Assembly (NCBI GenBank): GCA_030544215.1 | Contig: JARZZO010000009.1 | Coordinates: forward strand, 56,167,129-56,231,128 | DNA: 64,000 nt | Origin: Zantedeschia hybrid cultivar | Lineage: Eukaryota > Streptophyta > Magnoliopsida > Alismatales > Araceae | Direction of reading: 5' to 3' | In this document: positions 34,226 through 46,520 of the stretch, piece by piece | Position numbering within the stretch: position 1 is the first letter of the stretch | Layout of the letters: every line of letters starts with the position of its first letter | Position numbers and translations under genes: made by a program | Notes under the pieces: model-generated | Databases searched by the model: none | What the model saw: only the letters and a program-made list of their open reading frames with translations | Told to the model about the DNA's origin: nothing

Positions 34226-35700
34226 ATGCCCGGATTAAACACAGAATTGGTGGAACATCGGCTAATCCTCAAGCCTGATGCTAAACCCGTGAAACAAAAG
34301 TTGAGACGGCTACAACCGGAATTAGCACTTAAAGTAAAAGAAGAGGTTGACAAATTACACAAGGCCAAGTTCATCCGGATAGTGCTCTATCCTAAGTGGG
34401 TGGCTAATATCGTCCCCGTGGAAAAAAAGGACGGAAAGGTTAGGGTTTGCATAGACTTTCGCAACCTCAATCAAGCCTGCCCAAAAGATGATTTCCCACT
34501 ACCTCATATAGACTTGCTGGTCGATAACACGGCTGGATTTGAGATGTTGTCCTTCATGGATGGTTTTTCGGGATATAATCAAATCCGACTAGCTGAGGAA
34601 GATCAAGAGAAAACATCTTTCATAACTCCATGGGGAACTTATTGCTACATGGTCATGCCATTTGGGCTTAAGAATGCTGGAGCCACCTACCAGAGGGCTA
34701 TGATGGCAATCTTTCATGACATGATTCACATTGACATAGAGGTTTATGTGGATGATATCTTGGTGAAGTCTAAAACCAAGAAGGGACATGCTCAAATCCT
34801 TAGGGCTGTAATGCAGAGGTCAAGGGAGCACCAACTGAAAATGAACCAAAAAAAGTGCGTATTTGGTGTTTCTTCTGGTAAATTGCTAGGGTTCATGGTG
34901 AGCAGAAGGGGGATTGAGGTTGATCCAGACAAAGTGAAGGCGATAGTGGAAATGCCCCCACCTAAGAATGTCAGGGATATAAAGGGTCTCATCGGCCGTT
35001 TGCAATTCATCAGATGGTTCATATCTCAACATTCTATGAGATGTAAACCCTTTTATGATCTATTGAAAGGAGGGGTAAAGTTTATTTGGAGCGATAAGTG
35101 TCAAAAGGCCTTCGACGAATTGAAGAGCTATCTCCTCAATCCACCAGTCCTTATGGCTCCTATCCCGGGGCGGCCTCTATTGCTATATGTCTCCACCACT
35201 GAAGAATCAGCTGAAGCAGTATTGGCCCAACTTGACGACGAGAAGAAAGAAAGAGCAGTGTACTATCTTTCCAAGCTCTTCAATGATGCCGAAAAGCGAT
35301 ACACTGCCATGGAGAGGACATGTGCGGCCGTCGTCTGGGTAGTACAGAAATTGAAGCACTACTTCTTCGCCCACGAGGTCAAACTCCTAGTAAGAATGGA
35401 CCCGATCAAATATTTGCTAGAGCGGCCAGTTGTAACAGATAGGCTGGTGCGATGGCAGACCTTCTTGAACCAATTTGACATCACCTACGTAAATCAGAAG
35501 GCTGTGAAGGGGCAAGCAATTGCCGAACACCTAGCTCATCATCCACTGCCTACATTTTCACCCGTCAACGAGGAATTCCCGGATGAGGAGTTGGGTCTAA
35601 TAGTGGATGATACTCCATCCTGGGTCCTTTATTTCGACGGGGCGCTTAATTCTCAAGGCCATAAGGGTGGTCCTCGTATCTCCAGAAGGGGTAAGTATTC
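34226..35700 (+). pseudogene. pol: Tat reverse transcriptase and first RNase H
   Basis: Reverse transcriptase with its Ty3-type RNase H. Starting at the MPGLNTELVEHRL pre-RT segment, the RT has VPVEKKDGKVRVCIDFRNLNQACP, FPLPHIDLLVD, MPFGLKNAGATYQRAM and the catalytic VYVDDILVKSK near 34746. The thumb includes GLIGRLQFIRWFIS. The first RNase H follows (LLLYVSTTEESAEAVLAQ, YYLSKLFNDAEKRYTAMERTCAAVVW) and lacks the usual full acidic set, as in Tat elements where it is thought to be degenerate. The open frame runs to the start of the second RNase H (LYFDGAL) and is lost at a frameshift near 35680. Confidence 0.93.
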
Positions 35701-37408
35701 CGCACGCTTGCCAACTCTCCTTCTCAGTGACCAACAATGTCGCTGAATATGAGGCTCTCCTAGCTGGCTTAAAATTGGCACTGGTTCTTAAAGTCTTGGA
35801 ATTGAGGATAATTGGAGACTCTCAACTAATCCTCCGCCAAACCGTGGGCAAGTACCAAACCCGGGATTCGAAATTGAAGCCATATCAGGAGTTAGTAAAG
35901 TCGCTAACCAGGCATTTCAGAAGGATTACTTATGTACATGTGCCTAGGTCTCAGAATATCCTAGTAGATGTCCTGGCCTCCTTATCTTTAGCACTAGAGA
36001 TTCCTATCACCAAAAGTTCAGCCAACATCACTATGCACAAGCAAGACTCGCCCTCCTTCTGGGACCCCTGGTTCCAACAATTCCTCCGCCCATTTGAACA
36101 CATCTCTATTATCACGGATGAACTCACCCCCGATTGGGATGATGGGAATCCGTGGTATTTTGATATCATGAACTATCTCCGCGATGGGTCATTCCCATCT
36201 TATGCCACATCGTCCGACCGTAAGGCTATCCGCCGTGCATCTCAACGATACCTTATCTTAGGCGGTCGCCTTTTCAGAAGATCCTTTAGCGGAGTGCTCC
36301 TTCGGTGTCTAGATGATACTGAAATTCACCATGTCATGGAAGCAGCTCATGCTAGTTATTGTGGCGGTCATGTCTATGGTCGTGCCTTAACTCAGAAGCT
36401 CCTCATGTCCTATTATTGGCCTTCAATGGAGGCTGATTGTTCCATATTTGTTCAGAGGTGTTTGAAATGCCAGTTACATGCTAACAAGGTTCATGCACCT
36501 TCGTCATCTCTCAAATTCGTCATTTCCTCGTGGCCCTTCGCCATGTGGGCATTCGACGTTATAGGACCTTTGGAGGATCGATCAGGCGAAATAAAAAGGA
36601 AATCATTTATCTTAACCGCCACTGAATATTTCACTAAATGGGCTGAAGCGGAAGCATTTGCGGAAATCAAAGCATCCACAGTGGTGAAGTTCATCAAACG
36701 CAACATTCTCGCTAGGTTCGGGACACCGCGCGATCTCATCACCGACAATGGACCACAATTCATCTCCCAAGAGCTCCAGGACATGTGCAGTAAGTATGGC
36801 ATTAATTTGCACCATTCTTCGCCTTACTATCCACAAGGAGACGGTCAGGCCGAAGCCACCAATAAGACTCTCATTCGAATCATCAAAATAACTTGCAGAT
36901 CTCACAATTATGCGGACTGGCCGGATCGCCTAGTAGAAGCTCTTTGGGCGTATCGTACTTTTGTCCGAACCCCCACCGGACAAACACCTTATTCACTAAC
37001 ATTCGGAACAGATGTGGTACTTCAATATGAGACTCTCCTTCCTTCTCTAATAGTGGAGTTGGACAATGGAATTAGCGACGCCGAACGTCGTAAGGCCATG
37101 TTAACCCAACTGGAACTATTAGACGATAAAAGGATGATGGCGGTAGACCATGCTCAAGTTTACAGAAATAGGATCGTAAGATTCTACGCAAAGAAGGTTC
37201 TCGAAAGAAACTTTGAAATTGGGGAAATGGTACTCAAGAGAAAAATGATCATAATTCCTAGTCCCAGGAGCAAATTGCAAGAAAATTGAGAAGGTCCATT
37301 TGTAATCAAAGAGGCATACTCAGGTAATGCATATTGCTTAATCAATGAAAAAGGAGAGGAGTTACCCCACCCATGGAATGGGGTGTATCTGAAGAAGTTT
37401 TATCCATG
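35607..37408 (+). pseudogene. pol: Tat archaeal-type RNase H and integrase
   Basis: The second RNase H, acquired by the Tat lineage, starts in the previous frame with LYFDGAL. It continues here after the frameshift: VLVSPEGV, NNVAEYEALLAGLKLAL, GDSQLI and the final Asp in LVDVLASLS. Integrase follows with a zinc-binding HH-CC set (HHVMEAAHASYCGGH ... CLKCQ, about 36330-36475). The catalytic residues are Asp in FDVIGPL (near 36557), Asp in TDNGPQF (36742) and Glu in GQAEATNKT (36850). A TGA at 37287 precedes the last ~40 codons, which end GVYLKKFYP at 37408, the usual Tat C-terminus. Confidence 0.93.
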
Positions 37409-39077
37409 AAAACACAAAAAAAAAAAATCAAAAACCTCAAAATCTCAAAAAAAATCGAATATCCAAAAAGCATCAAAAACATTTCAAATATGCACATACT
37501 TCAATGAAAATGACAAAAAATCAGAAAAGACACAAAATCCAACTGTCTGGTGACTGCCATATAATCCCTTGTCTAGGTCTAGTTGCATGATAGATTGGGT
37601 TAACATTAAGCTTTGGCTAAGACTTTGGTCCACCAGAACCTTGGACGTGTCTACTTTACTTTCATACAGATCCCTATGATCATCCTGAGATGCACACACC
37701 TACACGTTTTTTCAAAAAATAACCTTCTTAAAATGAGTTCCAAGTCTTTAGTGTACTGTCAAAATGCAACCTTTGCTCTTCGTCTCTCGACCGATCGGGA
37801 CAGTTGACGCCCTTAAACGGTCGAGCTCAGCAAATTGCAGTTCCTCTACAACCCGATAGATGTAACCCCTCAAAAGGGCCCAAAAATGAAATGTAAAGGA
37901 CCAGAGCACGTGAAGAGGGCAGTGTCCCCGCAGGCGGAATATCAAATAACCCCGAAAAATGTCAAGAGTGGAAAAGAAACACAAAAAAGAAAAGGGGTTC
38001 AAGCAATCATACAAAAAAGCCTGGTCGTGACCGTGCCTGGCCATGAAATCTACCAAAGGCGTGAAAAGTCAAAATAGGGGCATCTAGAAGGTCAAAAGGG
38101 GTCCGTTTTGTCACAGCTCGCCCTTTTAACGATTTTGTCGATCCTCCTGTGAGGTTTGTCTCCAAAATTTCTTCACTTTTTCCCCCTCAAGGTTTTAGAA
38201 CGAGATAGATATCTAAAGACTGAACATCATTTTAAAAATGGTTCGTTTTTCAAAAATCGTCACATGCTCGCATGATCACAGGAGTCCAAAATAGGTGAAG
38301 AGTAATGTCAATGTTTTTGGTGAACCAATTCCTTAACCATAATCTCAATGTGTACTCTCGAAGACTTCGGGCTTAGGTCAATGCATGCGCGTCACCAATT
38401 GGTGCGACGGCGTCTGATTCCGGGTCAGCGTCGCACGGTTGACCGTTAGGGTTCAAAGGTGTTCCATCATATACCTTCTAGATTGTGAGGAAAGAGACCC
38501 GGGTCGAGCAAATGATTTACCTCGAAAACTTTTTGGGCAAACTTGGTGGTCGGAAGCAACTGGGAGCTTAAGCATGGCATGACGGTATTGTCATCAGTAT
38601 GAGTCTTAACCGGTCAAGGTTAGTTTGAGGAGTCTAGAGGCCCAAATCAATCTAGATGTGTGCTTAGGATACCTGGGAAGTTAAGTGTGCATTTCCCTTT
38701 CATCATTCGACCAGGCTAAGTTTGGGCAGTCACCAGGTAGGTGGAGTCAAAAACACGTTTTCATATCCACCAGCATTTGCATATTTACTTGTCGCATCAG
38801 TTTAAAATATTCTTCCTTTTGTCTGGTTAGTAGGACACGGCCCCTTGACCCTATGCGAAGGCTAGGGAAAAGGTAGTTGCTCTTTTGGGCAAGGGGCTGA
38901 AAACAAATACTACTAACTGTTTCCCTTAATGTTGTGCATGCAGGAAATAACAGGTATGGACAGAAAGCAGAACAAGAAGTGCCCAGATGAAATAGTGAAA
39001 TATGCAAGCATAACATAATAATCATACATCACGACACAGGGGCATACCCCTGCATCAGCTCCCAATCCCTCTCCCTC
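37409..39077 (+). other. Tat 3' untranslated region, no gene seen
   Basis: 1.7 kb between the end of pol and the 3' end of the antisense PMD gene. It begins A-rich (37410-37480). I see no credible coding frame on either strand, no LTR boundary and no array. Confidence 0.7.
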
Positions 39078-42000
39078 TCAATCTCTCTTCCTTCCTTTCG
39101 CGTCATCATCTCTCCTATCTCGAGAAGGGTGCCTCATCTGACTCTCGGCGTCATCCTCCCGAGCACGGCGATGACCTGATGCCGGTCGCATAGACCCCGA
39201 TGAGCCAGCGGGTCGCAACGCTCTCCACGCGTCCTCAGCAAGAAGGGAGTCAAGGTCTCTAAAGACAGAGCTCCCAGTAGGTGCCTGGCCAGCCGACGGG
39301 GCAGGAATGGGGGGACGAGCTCCTGGACTCTGCGTGCTGGATCTCGTAGCTCGTTCTCGCCCCTTCTTCATCACTCGGTCCCACAAGGTTCGGTACTTGA
39401 AATCAAGCTCCCGCACCTCTATCTGCGACCTTGTCAGCTCCTCCTGTAAGCCGGCTATCTTACCCTCCCAGTACACGTCCGGGTGGGATCCTTCTCTCGC
39501 CCTGGCCCGAGCTGTCCGCTCCTCTAAGACCTGATCTCTCAACTGCTGATTGAGGCTCTCCAATTCTTGCGCCCTAGCTAAGGCGGTCTCCACCTCCTGA
39601 CGCTGCAAAGGAACTCAGGGTTAAGCAAGTTCAATCAGAATAACACAGGAGCGGAACAAGTCTCACCTGCTGTGCCAAATCCGCCTCCCGGGCCTTCGCA
39701 CGACGGAGAGTATCCTGTAACGTCGCCTCCCAATCAGCAGGGGCAGCTGGCCCCTGGGATGATGAGCCCGCACCAAGATCTCCTCGTACCCCATGACGGG
39801 CTAGCGTCTCTCTCTGCATTACAAGGGTTTTTCACAAAAATAAGATGGATAATCTCATACCCGAATTAGAAATCAGACTTCTCACCAATTCCCCAATCTG
39901 GTGAAGCAGGTCACTCGTCTGCAGAACCAGAATCTCATTCTGATTCTTTAGGATCTGTACGGCTTCAGTTTCAGGCATCTGTTGCAGGAATACCACTAAG
40001 GTCAGTCCATGGAAAATTTGAGTGAAATAGACTGAAGGGTTAGAGTGACGCACCCGCCGCGCATCCAGAAACATGCGATCTGAGTACCACCGGGCATAAT
40101 CCCCCAAGTATCTGAAACTGTTTCTTAGGAATTTATCCTCCTGCAGGGCATCCCCGGTGCGGTGCCACACTTTGATCTCAGCTCGCCTCACCACTCACCA
40201 ATCCTGACCAATAGCAGAAGATCGGCGACGACCGCGGTTCATATCAGGATAGGTCGAATAGGCAAGTAAAGGTTCATGCCATCCCTACGTGCGGTAGGCC
40301 ATCCGAACAAAGAGGCCGTCACAGATGTTCACGCATAGCAAGGGCACCTCCCACCGGAACTGAGAGAGGCTCTGGGACACCCATGGATGATCGGCCAGAT
40401 CCTCCTTTGCATATGGCATCCACACCACCTGAATGAAACAAAGGGTCAGACCTAACCATTTGTTCAGATGCACATATATCTCAAATCACTCACCATATGA
40501 GGAGGAAATGTGTCGAGCTGGGCGCGGATGTCCTCCACGCGGTACATCACGGGACGATAATCCCGGATCATTTCCCACCACGCCATGAGAGGGGTCCATC
40601 CCTCACGATCCGCAGAAACGGTCCCTCGGCCGATGGGGAAGCGGGTATAACCCCAGATCTACAAAGGACAACACAGTCAATGCCAATCAACATAAGTGAG
40701 GAAGGAAGGAGATCCACAACCAAGAGGGATTACCTGAAGGAAAGGCGTGAATCCACCCAAATTGCCAGAGCCCTGGCGGTAGCTCACCAGATGGGAGAAA
40801 AGGTGACCCAACATCGCAGCTCCCCACGCCATCTTCTTCGCCGCTTGGAGATCCTCCAACAATGGCAGATATTTCAGGTTGACTTTGTCCGAGGTTGTAG
40901 CAAATAACAGCCTCCCGAAGAGGAACAAGAGAAAGATTCGTAGGTTCTCGTCGTCTGAGCGGCCATCCAAGTCCAAGAGCGCCTCTACTCTCTCGGCAAA
41001 AGCCTCCAGAGTCTCTCTCGGCATCCGCCGTACCCGGCTCAACCCCACAGACTGGGTGAAGTGTCCAAGGGGTATGTGAGATAGCGCTCCTTGAACCCGA
41101 TAATACCCCTCGCCCAGGAGTCGATCTGACAGCTGCCTGTAATCTCTGAGCTCGGAACCCACTACCGGATCACCAATAACCGGCAAGCCCGTCAAGAAGG
41201 AGACATCCTCCAATGTGGGCAGCATGTGTCCTCACGGCATGATGAAGGCCTTGCATCTGTCATCCCAGCACTCCCGCAGAGCCACTAAGAAGGGTGCGTC
41301 CACCATGAACGGTTGGACCCGAAACAACGGCCCGAACCCAAACGCGTCCACCTGGAAAAGGAGCCGATCGGGTAGCGCATGGTACCAGGCCCAGACCAAC
41401 TCCCAAGAAACTCGGCCCCGGACTCTCTATGGACCCTGAAAATCCCAACAAGATTAAAAGTTAGGGGCATGATCACAAACAAGATTCTGAGTGGGTGAGG
41501 CGGCTGGCCCCCGTCCCGACGGACGGCGGGCCTGCTCGCCGCCCGTATGGACAGACGGCGGGGTCGCCCGCCGTCCGCGCGCACGGACGGCGGGGCTGCC
41601 CGCCGTCCGAGCGCACGGATGGTGGGGCCGCCCGCCGTCCGCGCGGTCGGGCGGCGGGGCCGCGCGGACGGGCGGCGGCGCCGCCCGCCGTCCGCGCGGT
41701 CGGGCGGCCGGGACCCCTGCCGTCCACCACACGAACAAAAAAAGAACAAAAAAAAAATCAAAAAAACTCACCTTCTTCTTCTTCTTCGGGGGCACCTCTC
41801 CGTTGCCACCGCCTTCCTCATCACCTTCTCCTTCTCCTTCTTCTTCCTCTCCATCAGCTCCGTCTTCTTCCTCTTCATCTTCCTCCGTTGCCGCCGCCCT
41901 CTTTTCTTCTCCTTCTTCCTCTCCGGCGCGAAGCGGCTCCTCGCCGCCGCCGCCAGCATCCACCTCGTCGTTGCCGCCGCCCACCTCCCCGCCGCCACCG

Positions 42001-42083
42001 CCACTAGAGCTTGCTCCATCGCCGCCGTCGCCACCGCCGGTCCTCCTCCTCCTAAGGGAGCGGGGAAGCCAAACTCTCGCCAT
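39078..42083 (-). pseudogene. Antisense PMD gene B with introns
   Basis: Plant mobile domain (PMD, aminotransferase-like) gene on -, antisense to the Tat element. Seven exons can be proposed from GT/AG sites. Exon 1 (42083-41772) begins MARVWLPRSLRRRR, is very Gly/Glu-rich and ends in a Lys run. Exon 2 (41435-40734) holds the PMD hallmark TLEDVSFLTGLPVIG and GRLLFATTSDKVN. Exon 3 (40658-40494) has IWGYTRFPIGRG. Exon 4 (40428-40054) has VVWMPYAKEDLADHPW. Later exons give a predicted coiled coil (ALARAQELESLNQQLRDQV) and a basic C-terminus. In-frame TAG and TGA stops in exons 2 and 4, one a likely CGA-to-TGA change just before the hallmark, make it a pseudogene. Exon borders are predictions. 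Confidence 0.78.
41500..41722. repeat. GGACGGCGG/CCGCCGTCC array in PMD-B intron 1
   Basis: GC-rich units with arms such as GGACGGCGG and CCGCCGTCC around 5-8 variable bases, about 35-40 bp apart. They lie in the predicted first intron of PMD gene B. Long frames across it on both strands are repeat translations. Confidence 0.85.
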
Positions 42084-42177
42084 GGAAGGGTGGGGGAAAA
42101 ATTGGAATCGGAGAAGGAAGAGGAAGAAAGGGATAAGGGTGGAGAACAATAGGGCCCAGGGCTTCTTAAAGCCATCC

Positions 42178-42600
42178 GGCTTGCCGGACGGCCAGCCGTC
42201 TGGCCGTCCGCCAGCGTGGACGGCCACGGGGGTAGCCGTCCCAGGCGGTGGACGGCCAGCTGCCTGGCCGTCCGCTAGTGTGGACGGCCACGGGCATGGC
42301 CGTCCCACGCGGTGGACGGCCAGCGGTCTGGCCGTCCTCCCGCGTGGACGGCTGGCCGTCCTCCCGCGTGGACGGCCAGACGTGTGGCCGTCCCACGCGG
42401 TAGACGGCCAGCTGCCTGGCCGTCCGCCAGCGTGGGACGGCCACATCCCCGACCAGCGGTCTGGCCGTCCTCCCGCGTGGATGGCCAGACGTGTGGCCGT
42501 CCCACCAGTGGACGGCTAGCTGCCTTGCCATCCGCCAGAGTGGACGGCCGCACACGTGGCCGTCCGACGCGTCCGCCAATATGGACGGTCATTCGTGTAC
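42178..42600. repeat. GGACGGCCAG/CTGGCCGTCC array upstream of PMD gene B
   Basis: Roughly ten units in which GGACGGCCAG and CTGGCCGTCC arms (or one-base variants) flank 4-10 bases. It ends ~95 bp before the PMD-B start codon at 42083, with a TTTAAGAA box (read on -) in between. It therefore occupies the promoter position of that gene. Confidence 0.88.
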
Positions 42601-42646
42601 ATCTTTGGAGGGGAATTTCTAGGAAAATAAAATTTGTATTATTCAT

Positions 42647-43507
42647 TCAAATTTCAATGGATACATTATTCCAGTGCTCTGCGGCCATGAAAAAGGCACA
42701 TACAGCAGGTCGTACATTGGTTAAATAGTTAACATATCCCTTGACTTCCTCTGGAGCCTCTGCTACATCAAGGCGAGCTTTTGTGAATCTGGAGTGACGA
42801 CGCCATGCACGTCGGATCGCTCTATTGCTTGCGCCTCTCTCGCGTACCCTATATGTCTTGGCGCGATCAATGTATCATGCAAAGCGGGGAGTGGCACCTG
42901 TCTGGGAACTCCGATCTGGAGATGGCAACGATGTCCTTGGAACACGGCTAACTCGTCAGGACCGATTAGCCACAACTCACGCTCACGAGAAGCCCTTGTG
43001 GTGAACTCCATGTCTCGAAGGATCATCGGAACAAAGATAAATTTTTCCACGGTCAGAAAGTTCAAGTAATCACGCCAGTCATCCCTCGTCTTGAGATGAG
43101 CCGTGAGACACCTGATTTGATCTTCGGGACCAAGAAGCGAGCGTGCAGGATACCATGCGCTGTGCTGAAAATCCTGGAGGTGGAAGTCACTTTTTCATCA
43201 AAATCAAAAGATAAATGCATCTCCATCCACAATTGTAAGGTGAATAAGCTTCCCCTCGCAGATCGCCCCATGCTCATATGACTAAGCCCTCCATACAGAT
43301 GTGACAAAATCACCGGGGCGAGAGAATAACCTTTCCACAACAAGCTCAATACGCTCACATACTCCCTCTCTAGCACAGAGCCTGAAGTTGGAAACCATAA
43401 GACTCCCCCAAGAACTAGGCATAGGCCTCGCATCAGCCTCTCAGATTCGACCGTCTTGCGCTTAATCTCTAGGACCAACCAGTATGCAAGGCAATCGACG
43501 AGGATCC
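42647..43507 (-). pseudogene. PMD gene A, 3' part
   Basis: Downstream half of a second antisense PMD gene, split by copia A2. Read on - from 43507 it continues in the frame of the 5' half (55558-56099). The part YWLVLEIKRKTVESERLMRG is followed by SLLWKGYSLAPVILSHLYGGLS, the 'Y-x-x-L' helix typical of PMD proteins. Further on, DDWRDYLNFLTVEKFIFVP is seen in another frame. A last segment, AEAPEEVKGYVNYLTN, ends at a TGA at 42647-42649. At least two frame changes (near 43155 and 42870) separate these pieces; one may be an intron with an acceptor at TTTTCAG. Function unknown; PMD proteins MAIN and MAIL1 act in transposon silencing in Arabidopsis. Confidence 0.65.
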
Positions 43508-45058
43508 TGTTAGTTTAGGTGGCCTACAAGCCAATCTGACTATGTAAATCTCGTTCATTTATTAATAAAATGGCATAATATTCATTATGTGTAAATCGTA
43601 TTAATTATCGTTTCATAATGAAGTCCGTGAATATGTGCTATAGTGATCAGATTATGATGAGATCATACTAATGAGACTGATCACTTAAACACACATATTC
43701 TTAATTATTCCTAGTCGGAGGATATCCGAGAAGGACATTGGATATCCGGTTAGACTAGTACAGATTACTCCTGCTCATATGATGAGGGTGACAGATCTCA
43801 TAAGTCACTTGCGTGGAGACACTAAGGCGAATCTGTAGGTGCTCATTGGAGAATGAGTTCACTGAACTGATCCGACTGAATCGCTGGATGGTATTGTACC
43901 TCACTGTCAACCAGCTTGATTCTATTGTCGCAGTAGCGTGGATGGTCCTCGGACCTGAGACACCAAGGACACCTTGTCGGTGGACTTCTGTGCTTTGACC
44001 TTGGTTTACGAATCTCTAGCCACGGGATTCTATTACGCCAAGGATTGGGTACAGCGGAATACCGTCGAAGGGAATTGTGTGTCAATAAGGAATCATTCGC
44101 TCTCGGTACTTAGAGGGAGAATGCTCTAGGAAGGATGTGCGAAAGTCCCTGGCCAGGGCGGACGATAATATCGGGAAAGGAGTTTTTCGATATTCATCAG
44201 CGGCATCCAATCCAAGTGAGTCGACCGGTTAGGGTTTGACAGCTCGCCATACCCTGAGTTGACTCGAGAACATTGTACGAATGAAGGATTATAACCACGC
44301 GGTAACTGTCGGCGGAAAGGTTCCAAGAGTGGGTTACTTAACCCCAAATACCTTCCGGGTTCACGCGGTGTTGCTTGGCACCCAACGTGATTGGAGGCCC
44401 GGTCGAATTCGATGTGCGACATCAATTCGATTGATTAATTAATTAATAAAGGGTTATTAATTGATTAATAAAGCCAGTGAGGAGTCACTGGGCTTGTTGG
44501 GCCATTAACTGGACTGGTACTTGGGCCTAGAGGGTCACACGCAAATGATTCTCAAGGCGATGGATAAATAAGTGGGTTTTATACAAACCGGGGGTTTTTA
44601 TGAAAAACTACGTGGTTAGTATAAAACATAGCGAACGGGCTGAGTAGGCCAAGCTGCTGCTAACCCTAGCCGCCTCTCCTCAATTTCTGTCTTTCTCTAG
44701 CGTCCAGGCAGATCCAGATCTGCTCCGCCGCTTCTCCGAATCCCGTTCGACGGGAAATCGTCCGCGCGTTGCGGCGATCATTGCGGCGAATGGCGGAGGC
44801 TTCGTGGGCTGTGAAGAACGAGGAACTCGAGGATATCCGTCGCGGGGAGGATCGCGTGGACTTCGCTAGAGGCCGGGCGCTTGCGCGGCTTGCGGTGTCG
44901 CACAGACGGAACCGAACAGTTGCGGATTCGAATCCGCACACGGTGAGAACTTCGATAATCCGATTATCGTATTTTAGATTTCGAAACGGGAACGGATCGC
45001 TGTATTTTTTTAGTTTCCGCTGCGTGAGCGATCCGAAAAAACCGAGAAAATCCCAACA
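43508..45058 (+). mobile_element. 5' LTR of copia A2
   Basis: 1551 bp, TGTTAGTTTAGG to AAATCCCAACA. TATACAAA near 44580 replaces the TATATAAA of A1. The perfect palindrome of arms GCGGATTC and GAATCCGC lies at 44922-44937, followed at 44943 by a GTGAG donor-like site. Confidence 0.95.
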
Positions 45059-45059
45059 G

Positions 45060-45072
45060 TGGTATCAGAGCC
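45060..45072 (+). promoter_or_regulatory. Primer binding site of copia A2
   Basis: TGGTATCAGAGCC, complementary to initiator Met tRNA, one base after the LTR end. Confidence 0.95.
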
Positions 45073-45989
45073 AGGTTCCACTATTTCTCGTCCCGTTTCG
45101 GTCTCCGATTTAATATTTCCATGAATTTATTCCATGCATGTATTCCGTTAATAAATGAATCTTAGTTCATACGATGAACTAAAATAATATGATTATTTTA
45201 ATTCTATTATTTTCGGAATTTTATTTGGGCTCTTTCGTGTTCTTCGTCGGACGAAGAACGACGGGTCTTTAGCGGCCTTGTTCGAGCAATCTCAAGTGTT
45301 GGGGATGCAAATCGGACCTTAGAACCTCTTGGAGAAAGTCTCTAGTCCTCGTTGGGCTCCTCGCCGGTGCCGGAGAAGCTGGAGGAAGGCAGCACCCTTC
45401 TCTTCTTCATCGTCCTCATCGGTTTTGTTGAAAAAACCAGATTTTAAGGGTGCTTTAGGGGCTCGGTTTCCAGCTTCTGGGGGCGTTGCCGGGGCCCTGT
45501 CGGCGCCGGGGCCCACGCCGGCGCCGGGGGCGTCGCCGTCGACGATTGGTGGCGCCTGGGCGCTCGTCGCCGGCCACCTATTTCCTCCCCAACCGCCGGC
45601 TTGCAAGTCACCTGCCATGGGCTAGGGTTTTCGGGTGATGCAGGGAAGGGGACGACCGGTTCGGGGCAGGCGGGCCGTTCTAGCCCGGCTGGGCCCCTGG
45701 CCGGACCGGGCCGGAGCCCGGCGCGCCTGGCTCGAGCCCAGCGCCTGCAGGGCCCGAGCCCACTCGGCCCCAATGGGTTGAGCCCGTTTGGGCCTTCCTT
45801 ATTTTAATCTTAAAACCCCAATGGCCCATTTAATAAATAAAGACTGGATTTTAATTTAAATTTAAAATATGTTTTAAAATTTAAATTATTATTTAGTTTT
45901 ATTTTATTTGGGCTTGATGATTTTGAATCATTATGTTAATTAAGTTTTTTTTTTATTAACAAGCAATTAGTTGTTAATTAGTTGTAGTT

Positions 45990-46520
45990 AATATTAATTT
46001 AAATGTTAAATTGATTATTAACCTCAATTTAACTAATTTAAATGTTAAATTAGTTATTAATAGTTATTAGTCTAATTGTTAGATTATTAACTATTATCTA
46101 AGCTAATTGTTAATTAATATTTGAGTTAGTTATTAATTTAGTTGTTAAATTAATAATTAACTTAAATGACTAATTTAAATGTTAAATTAGTAGCTCTTAA
46201 ATTACTGTTAGTCATTGATTTAATAGTTAAATTGATGATAACTTTAATTAGCTAATCTAAGAGTTAGATTAATTAGTTATTAATTACTTAGTGTTAATTA
46301 TTAGTTTAAAAGTTAAATTGATAATTACCATTAATTGACTAATCTAAATGTTAGATTAGTAGTTAATAATTAATTTGGTTGATTATTAATTTAAGTGTTA
46401 AATTATTAATTAACTTTGTTGGATTAATCTAAGAGTTAGATTAGTCTTTAAATAGTCTAATTGTTAGATTATTAATGGGGTTTAATCTAAGTGTTAGATT
46501 ATTAGAATTGTTCTAATTTG
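45990..46520. repeat. AT-rich hairpin array in copia A2 leader
   Basis: About 13 hairpins in ~530 bp. Stems are 7-9 bp of type TAATYTAA/TTARATTA and loops are 3 nt (ATG, GTG, TTG, GAG, TAG, AAG). The best units have 9-bp arms, CTAATTTAA with TTAAATTAG and CTAATCTAA with TTAGATTAG. Copia B has only one or two such units near 62350. Confidence 0.9.

Noticed and set aside
30420..37408. Endogenous pararetrovirus (caulimovirus)
   Set aside because: The element has LTRs, a target duplication, an integrase and two RNase H domains, and no movement protein is seen. It is a Tat-type Ty3 element.
37748..38056. 102-codon frame on - in the Tat 3' region
   Set aside because: No recognisable domain, no conserved neighbour and no splice signals linking it to the PMD gene.
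41454..42519. Frames of 330-342 codons on both strands in the GC-rich PMD region
   Set aside because: They are long only because the repeats lack stops. The supported coding part is PMD-B exon 1, based on a start, a donor site and its link to PMD exons.
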